A stretch of DNA of 64,000 nucleotides from Streptomyces pseudovenezuelae (lineage in GTDB: Bacteria > Actinomycetota > Actinomycetes > Streptomycetales > Streptomycetaceae): positions 1-64,000 of the forward strand of contig NZ_JARXVH010000026.1 in assembly GCF_029892565.1 (NCBI RefSeq), given 5' to 3'. This document shows, piece after piece, positions 59,269 to 64,000 of the stretch. How positions within the stretch are numbered: position 1 is the first letter of the stretch; every line of letters starts with the position of its first letter. Position numbers and translations under genes: made by a program. The notes below the pieces were generated by a model. The model ran no database searches. It saw nothing but the letters and a program-made list of their open reading frames with translations, and had not been told where the DNA came from.

Positions 59269-60123
59269 TTGCCGCGTCGCCGCTGCTACCCCTCGGACAC
59301 CTGGGACGACGAATGGGCCCTGATCGAAGTGCTGCTGCCGGTGCCGGCCTGCGAGACCAAGGCCGGCGGCCGACCGGAGAAACACCCGCGCCGCGAGATC
59401 GTGGACGCGATTCGGTACGTCGTCGACACCGGCTGCAAGTGGCGGGCCCTGCCCAACGACTTCCCACCCTGGCGCACGTGTTATGGGTTCATGGCCCGCT
59501 GGGCCGCGGCCGGCGTCATCGGACAGATCCGCGACCAGCTCCGCAAGCGCATCCGCCGCGAGATGGGCCGGGCGCCTGGGGCAGTGGCCACCGTCATCGA
59601 CTCGCAGTCGGTGAAGGCCGCCGACACCGTCGGGAAGGACTCGCGCGGCTACGACGCCGGCAAGAAAATCAACGGCCGCAAGCGGCACCTGGTCGTGGAC
59701 ACCAAGGGCCTGCCGCTGTTCGTCATGGTCACCCCGGCCGACATGACCGACCGCAACGCGGCGAAGGAATTGCTGTTCCGGCTGCGGCTGATGCACCCCG
59801 AAATCACCATCGTCTGAGCCGACTCCGCCTATGTCGGACAGCTCGTGACCTGGGCGAAGACCTACCTGAACCTGACGATCAAAACCGTCAGCCGCCCGAA
59901 GAACACCCCCGGGTTCGTCGTCCTGCCCCGGCGCTGGGTCGTCGAACGCTCCCACGCCTGGGTCATGCACGCCCGCCGCCACGCACGCGACTACGAACGG
60001 CTCATCCAGCACTCCGAATCTCTGATCACCTGGGCCGCGATCACCCTTATGACCAGACGAATCACCCGCCGGAGCTCCCGCAGAAGCGGACAGCCGACCT
60101 CCCGCGAAGCGCAACAGGACTGA
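59269..60123 (+). pseudogene. IS5 family transposase with in-frame TGA
   Basis: Full-length IS5-type gene of 284 codons from a TTG at 59269 (RRRCYPSDTWDDEWALIEVLLP, WRALPNDFPPWRTCYGFMARW, VIDSQSVKAADTV, GKKINGRKRHLVVD, ELLFRLRLMHPEITIV). A TGA at 59815-59817 interrupts exactly where relatives have W in IVWADSAY, so TGG to TGA is the likely change. The frame continues intact to QPTSREAQQD. Apart from this codon it looks complete. It has disrupted a DUF6192 gene at its right end. Confidence 0.88.
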
Positions 60124-60130
60124 TCGTCTT

Positions 60131-60299
60131 GTCGTTGGCGGTCACCACCGTCACTGGGAGACCCTGAGATCTCCAGAGCAGCGTCGCCCAACGCGAACTG
60201 GCAACCCGTCATCACCTTGATCAGCTGAAAGGACTGATCCACCAGGACGTCGAAGCGGTCACGCAGCACACTCTCGATCGTCTGGGCCACGGCACTCAC
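60131..60299 (-). pseudogene. DUF6192 family protein, second N-terminal stump
   Basis: From a possible GTG at 60299: AQTIESVLRDRFDVLVDQSFQLIKVMTGCQFALGDAALEI. The QFxLGDxALEI motif is the same family signature as in the stump at 56627, but the sequence is clearly a different member. The frame is lost at the right end of the IS5 element near 60140. Confidence 0.65.
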
Positions 60300-60526
60300 C
60301 CCCGGACGGGCCCCGGTCGATGCCTCACCGACCGGGGAAGCTCCGGCCCGCACAGACAGCAGAGTCCGACGCACCCACCATGGTCACCAGAGCTGACCGA
60401 AAGACCCCCCAGTACGCACCAGAACCGCCCCAACCAGACCCGGACCCGCCCCCACCTGCCCTTCTGGCGAACGAACTTGCTCACCAGTCACAGAGGGTCA
60501 CCGATCAAGGGATATGACACAGCTTC
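60300..60526. other. Intergenic, nothing supported
   Basis: About 230 bases, proline-codon-rich in several frames, with no start plus motif. Probably the former upstream region of the DUF6192 gene. Confidence 0.4.
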
Positions 60527-60982
60527 TTACAGGCCTGCATGCGGGGGCTTCGGTGTCCGGTTGCGCTGAAGCTGCCATGCCTCGGGTGTGACTGGCGTGT
60601 AGATGTTGACAAGGGATCCGTCGGGGTCGCGGACAAGAGCCGACAGATTACCCCACGGCATCATGGTCGGAGGCTGAACGACATCAAGATCGTCACCGAA
60701 ATCGGTCGCAAGCCTCTCGTATACGGCGTTGGTGTCGTCGACGAGGAACTCGACGATCGCACTGTTGTTTGCACCCCCACGGGGCGTGTTGGTGGTGATG
60801 AAAGCGACGCGGGCGAAGCCGCTGACAGCGACGGTGGCTGAGGGGGTCACCAGTTCGACGAAATCCCCGGTGAGGTATTGCGGGGTCGCACCGGTGAGGG
60901 CCTTGTAGAAGCGGACGAGCCGCGGAATGTCATCGGTGATGAGACGGACGGAGGCGAGCTGCACTGCGGCTGAGGCGGTCAT
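60527..60982 (-). CDS. VOC (glyoxalase/bleomycin resistance) family protein
   Basis: 151 residues. One VOC unit of paired beta-alpha-beta-beta-beta modules: LASVRLITDDIPRLVRFYKALTG, VELVTPSATVAVSGF, then IVEFLVDDTNAVYERL and LSALVRDPDGSLVNIYTPV. Proteins of this size act as dimers and bind metal or hydrophobic drugs; no specific substrate is visible. The gene is divergent from a WYL regulator 61 bases away, a common pairing in which the regulator controls the enzyme. Confidence 0.88.
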   Translation of the reverse strand: MTASAAVQLASVRLITDDIPRLVRFYKALTGATPQYLTGDFVELVTPSATVAVSGFARVAFITTNTPRGGANNSAIVEFLVDDTNAVYERLATDFGDDLDVVQPPTMMPWGNLSALVRDPDGSLVNIYTPVTPEAWQLQRNRTPKPPHAGL

Positions 60983-61043
60983 GTGGTCATCGTAGAATTA
61001 ATACAGGTCATATTCCGCCCGGAAATGCCGCACCATCGCAGGT

Positions 61044-62060
61044 ATGACCCGACCAACCGCACGCGTTCTCGCCTTGCTGGAGTTGTTGCAGGCGGGAGGA
61101 ACCCGCACCGTTGTCGACCTCGCCGAGCGCCTCGGAGTCGATCAGCGCACCGTGCGTCGCTATGTCGAGCAGCTACGCGAGATGGACATTCCAGTGGACG
61201 GGGTTCGCGGTCGTTACGGCGGCTACCGTCTGGCCCGTCACTACCGCATGCCGCCGCTGATGCTGAACGACGAGGAAGGCCTTGCCGTGGTGTGGGCGTT
61301 GCTGGTCAACCAACATGCGCACAGTGGTCCGGTAACCCCGCTGGTGATGGAGACGGCCACTGCGAAGGTGCGCCGAGTGCTGCCTGCCGCGCTCGCCCGC
61401 CGCATCGACGCGGTACTCCGGGCAGTGGACTTCACCGGTGAGCGACGCCCGGGCGCGGAAGACCACGACGACGCCGAAGCTCGTCCTGGTGCTGACGAAG
61501 GTGCTCAGACGCTGCTCGGTCTGGCTGAGGCAGCACGGGACCAGCGCCCGGTTGCGTTCGCCTACCGGACGCGTCAGGGGCATGCGGCTACGCGGCACGT
61601 ACAACCGCACGGCATCGTGGCGTACCGAAACCTGCTCTACCTCACCGGCTTCGACGCCGATCGCCAGGCGCAGCGTACCTACCGCCTGGACAGGATGGCC
61701 GATCTGCGGCTTCTGCCAGGCACCTTTGAAGCGCCCGCGAACATCGACCCAGTGGCCCAGGTGCTGGGACCACTGTCGGCGGCACCTTCGCGATACGACG
61801 TCTCCGTGCTCATCCGCGCTGATCCGGCCTATGTGCGGCGCTGGATTCCGGAAACGCTCGGGTCAGTTGCGCCGGCGTCTCCTCCCGATGCTGCGGACGG
61901 CCATGACTGGCTGCAGGTGTTTCTGCGGGCTGAACGCCTCGAGTGGGTCGCCGGCACACTCGCCATGCTGGACCGGCCCTTCATCATCCAACAGCCGGAA
62001 ACCCTCAAGACGGTGGTTCTCGCACTCGGACGCCGACTGGCTGAACGCTCCGCCCAGTAA
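61044..62060 (+). CDS. YafY-type HTH-WYL transcriptional regulator
   Basis: 338 residues. An N-terminal HTH_11 domain (ARVLALLELLQAGGTRTVVDLAERLGVDQRTVRRYVEQL, about 5-45) and wing with DGVRGRYGGYRLARHYRMPPLML are followed by a WYL domain (about 145-215: RQGHAATRHVQPHGIVAYRNLLYLTGFD) and the WCX C-terminal extension (YDVSVLIRADPAYVRRWIPETLG). WYL domains sense nucleic acids or other ligands. The ATG at 61044 is the first in-frame start after the promoter region shared with the divergent VOC gene. Confidence 0.92.
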   Translation: MTRPTARVLALLELLQAGGTRTVVDLAERLGVDQRTVRRYVEQLREMDIPVDGVRGRYGGYRLARHYRMPPLMLNDEEGLAVVWALLVNQHAHSGPVTPLVMETATAKVRRVLPAALARRIDAVLRAVDFTGERRPGAEDHDDAEARPGADEGAQTLLGLAEAARDQRPVAFAYRTRQGHAATRHVQPHGIVAYRNLLYLTGFDADRQAQRTYRLDRMADLRLLPGTFEAPANIDPVAQVLGPLSAAPSRYDVSVLIRADPAYVRRWIPETLGSVAPASPPDAADGHDWLQVFLRAERLEWVAGTLAMLDRPFIIQQPETLKTVVLALGRRLAERSAQ

Positions 62061-62392
62061 CGCGAAGTCACCGACGACGAGGAACGATTCGATGCCGCCC
62101 GCGGCCAGGACGACCTGATCGCGTGCGGCCTGCCCCAGACGCCGCCAGTGGTCGACGCCCAACGGCTCCAGGCGGTCGGTGGCCTTGGGCGCCTCGAGGG
62201 CATGCGCCCACCAACCGGCGTCACCGGCCAGCCACGACGGCACCTCCAACCCCTTAGCAGGAGTTGGTGCGCAAGGCGTAGGCCTCCCGCGGCGAGGCCG
62301 CCTCCGCGGTCCGGGCCGGGACGGTGGCCCTCCGCTCGAGCCGGCCGGCACTCCTGGGGGCCGCGGCGCGTGCAGCCGCGGCCCCGCTGCCC
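62061..62392. other. Intergenic with minus-strand coding-like fragment
   Basis: On the minus strand about 62255-62065 reads VPSWLAGDAGWWAHALEAPKATDRLEPLGVDHWRRLGQAARDQVVLAAGGIESFLVVGDFALLG, which looks like a real protein fragment, but has no start and no stop at a sensible place, and no family was recognised. Confidence 0.4.
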
Positions 62393-62682
62393 GTACGGTC
62401 AGCGCGGACACAGCCCTGCAGCTCATCAGGGAGGCGCACGGTGGGGTGGGCACCGGCCCCAGGCCGTCCGCGGCCTTCCTGGGGACGCCCGGCATGGTGG
62501 CCCCAACCGCGGCGTACACCGCCGAGGCCCACATACCCTCTGCCGCCCAGCAGTTCGCAGCTATGGCCGAACAGACCGCAGGCCGCCTTGCCCGCGGCCG
62601 CGGGCGGAGAGCTGTCGCCGGCGCAGTGCGTGCTGTGAAAGGGCTGATCCGCTTCGCCTCAGTCTTGGTCACTAGCAGCTGA
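62393..62682 (+). CDS. Uncharacterised frame, doubtful
   Basis: A plus-strand frame ending at 62682 reads SADTALQLIREAHGGVGTG, AYTAEAHIPSAAQQFAAMAEQTAGRLARGRG and AVRAVKGLIRFASVLVTSS with high third-position GC. No reliable start codon or ribosome site is seen (the frame opens further upstream), and no family was recognised. It could be the C-terminus of a broken gene. Confidence 0.3.
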
Positions 62683-62710
62683 AACGGCGCGTCTGCCCAG
62701 ATCTGTGCTT

Positions 62711-63268
62711 TCAGGTCGCGTCGCCAAGCAGGGTTTGGAGGGCCTGCCGGAAGGCGGCGGTGTCGATGTCCTGGCCGATGGCCAGGCGCTGCGAATATCC
62801 CGTGAGCATGGCGAGCAGTGCGCCGGCCACGCCGGAGGGGTCCGGTGAGTCGGGCAGGCCGCGGGCGCAGCGGTCCTGGCGGATGAGCCCGGCGACCTTC
62901 TCCTGGTCCTTGGCCAGTTGCGCCCGGATCTGGGCGGCGAGGTCGGGCGAGACGGCGGCCTCGGCCCAGACCTGCGCCATCAGCCGGGCGTGGCCGCCGT
63001 GGCGGGCGCGGACCCGGTCGAGCAGTTCGGCAGCGTCGCGGATGCTTGCGAGGTCGATGAGGTTATCCACGGCGTCCTCGCAGACGGCCGCCACCAGGTC
63101 GTTCTTGCTGGGGAAGTAGCTGTAGACCGCTCCGGTGGACAGTCCGCTGGCGGCGACGATCTCACCGGTGGAGGTCTGGGCGAAGCCCTTGGCCGCGAAC
63201 ATCTCGCGGGCGGCGGCCAGGATCTGTCGGCGCCGGGCGTCGCGGTGCTCCTGGGTAACCTTGGGCAT
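62711..63268 (-). CDS. TetR family transcriptional regulator
   Basis: 185 residues from the ATG at 63268. The HTH is canonical: RRRQILAAAREMFAAKGFAQTSTGEIVAASGLSTGAVYSYFPSKNDLVAAV (about 12-60), followed by a helical ligand domain of the TetR_C type. It is divergent from the SDR gene at 63366, with a short AT-rich promoter and an AACGA/TCGTT dyad between, so it most likely represses that dehydrogenase. Confidence 0.92.
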   Translation of the reverse strand: MPKVTQEHRDARRRQILAAAREMFAAKGFAQTSTGEIVAASGLSTGAVYSYFPSKNDLVAAVCEDAVDNLIDLASIRDAAELLDRVRARHGGHARLMAQVWAEAAVSPDLAAQIRAQLAKDQEKVAGLIRQDRCARGLPDSPDPSGVAGALLAMLTGYSQRLAIGQDIDTAAFRQALQTLLGDAT

Positions 63269-63273
63269 AAAAG

Positions 63274-63287
63274 AACGACCTCTCGTT
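63274..63287. promoter_or_regulatory. AACGA-N4-TCGTT dyad in AT-rich divergent promoter
   Basis: AACGACCTCTCGTT lies 6 bases upstream of the tetR start, inside the unusually AT-rich ATAAAAGAACG...CGTTTTATTG stretch. Candidate TetR operator controlling both directions. Confidence 0.55.
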
Positions 63288-63365
63288 TTATTGTAGAGTG
63301 AGGCCCATCGTAACCGGCCGCCGGCTCTTGGAAAGCGGCGCCGTCCGACGAAGGAGTTGTGTCTC

Positions 63366-64000
63366 ATGACATCCACCACCGTGACATCCGCCTCTGGGCC
63401 AGCTGGCGAGTTCGCCGAGGTTCGAGTCCTGGTCACCGGCGGCACGAAGGGAATCGGCGCGGCCGTCGCGGTCCGGTTCGCCGAGGCCGGGGCCGACGTC
63501 GTCGTCGCGGCCCGCACGCCGGTCGACGAGCCGCCCGCCGGCAGGTTCGTCGCCGCCGACATCGCCACCGCCGACGGGACCGCCACCCTAGCCGCGAAGG
63601 CGACGCAGTTGCTCGGAGGAATCGATGTCCTGATCAACAACGCCGGCAGCCAGACGTACATCCCAGGCGGGGCGCTCGACGCGGCCGACGACGACTGGTA
63701 CCGCGACCTCGACACCAACCTGATGTCCGCGGTCCGCCTGGACCGGGCCCTGTTGCCGGGGATGATCGCGCAAAACCGCGGGGTCATCATCCACGTCACG
63801 TCGGGCCAAGCGCGCCTGCCCGGCCCCGCGTCGCTCCCGTACGCGGCGGCGAAGGCCGCGACGACCGTCTATAGCAAGGGCCTGGCCAACGAGGTCGGCA
63901 AGCACGGGATCAGGGTGAACACCGTCGTCCCGGGACTCATCGAGACCCCGGCCGTCACCCGGCGTCTGGACCAGATCACCGCCGACAGCGGCCTGGACGC
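63366..64000 (+). CDS. SDR family oxidoreductase, 3' end beyond window
   Basis: About 211 codons are visible from the ATG at 63366. The glycine motif TGGTKGIG, the NNAGSQTY block, and the catalytic Ser (HVTSGQAR), Tyr and Lys (YAAAKAA) are present. The VVPGLIETPA segment after the active site is also typical. No defect before the window edge. The TetR gene in the divergent position probably controls it. Substrate unknown. Confidence 0.92.
   Translation, partial: MTSTTVTSASGPAGEFAEVRVLVTGGTKGIGAAVAVRFAEAGADVVVAARTPVDEPPAGRFVAADIATADGTATLAAKATQLLGGIDVLINNAGSQTYIPGGALDAADDDWYRDLDTNLMSAVRLDRALLPGMIAQNRGVIIHVTSGQARLPGPASLPYAAAKAATTVYSKGLANEVGKHGIRVNTVVPGLIETPAVTRRLDQITADSGLD

Noticed and set aside
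57547..60114. 855-codon open frame on the minus strand
   Set aside because: It fuses the real DUF6262 gene with an altered-frame recombinase segment and the antisense of an IS5 transposase. Only the DUF6262 part is a gene.
1..64000. rRNA genes, full tRNAs, replication origin or biosynthetic cluster core genes
   Set aside because: Looked for while reading. Apart from the tRNA-Thr fragment nothing with the right structure or motifs (rRNA cores, DnaA boxes, PKS/NRPS domains) was seen.

Overview
The window is a high-GC actinobacterial chromosome segment, almost certainly from Streptomyces. The evidence is codon use strongly biased to G/C at third positions, frequent GTG and TTG starts, CBM13-armed secreted glycosidases, WhiJ-like XRE regulators, DUF6192 and DUF6262 families, and typical Streptomyces insertion sequences. 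The left three quarters look like accessory, chromosome-arm DNA. Intact small regulator-enzyme pairs are separated by at least eleven transposase genes or remnants of the IS5, IS110, IS630, IS4, IS200/IS605, IS701, IS3 and rve types, many truncated, frameshifted or nested. A 3' tRNA-Thr(CGT) fragment at about 46.4 kb looks like an old attachment site. DNA to its right is quieter for about 4 kb (dctA-prpF-lysR), and mosaic DNA then resumes.

Region by region. 0-4.6 kb: a truncated IS5 transposase, an orphan right end of a TnpB element, and a redox cluster (NmrA-like reductase, MarR, old-yellow-enzyme alkene reductase, NADP-dependent quinone-type oxidoreductase) with two distinct palindromic control sites. 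4.6-12.2 kb: a broken IS110, a MerR/SDR divergent pair, IS630 and IS4 remnants, a methyltransferase-Nudix fusion, a YrdB-type membrane protein and a complete TnpB element with hairpin ends. 12.7-19.2 kb: an arabinoxylan-degrading set of four secreted enzymes (GH62, GH54, GH62 and an SGNH esterase), all carrying CBM13 domains. Two of them share a 314-bp block that reads as identical. 19.3-21.7 kb: nested insertion sequences. 21.9-27.7 kb: four small secreted proteins, one intact AraC regulator and the stump of a second. 27.8-30 kb: a WhiJ-like XRE regulator beside three translationally coupled small genes.

30-36 kb contains two adjacent elements whose outer terminal repeats enclose non-transposase genes: an IS701-type element with a pterin dehydratase-VOC fusion, and an IS630-type element with an alpha/beta hydrolase. 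The second interrupts a lipoprotein gene. 36.6-40.9 kb: an MMPL exporter with a two-component system behind a 28-bp perfect palindrome. 40.9-42.8 kb: a graveyard (CocE hydrolase, tyrosine recombinase and SARP/NB-ARC fragments). 43-46.1 kb: a pentapeptide-like membrane protein, a small HAAS-like protein and a nucleotidyltransferase. 46.7-50.3 kb: LysR-flanked PrpF and DctA. 51-56 kb: two metallo-beta-lactamase-fold hydrolases and an F420-reductase-like/MarR divergent pair with duplicated operators. 56-60.3 kb: a zinc-ribbon protein, a SLATT/DUF4231 two-TM protein, the remains of a Tn554-like recombinase module with its DUF6262 partner, an IS5 copy with an in-frame stop, and two DUF6192 stumps. 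60.5-64 kb: a VOC/WYL divergent pair, then TetR divergent from an SDR that runs off the window.

Common logic: most intact modules are a single-enzyme or transport gene next to its own one-component regulator with a visible palindrome between them. All annotation is by reading motifs; no database search was run.
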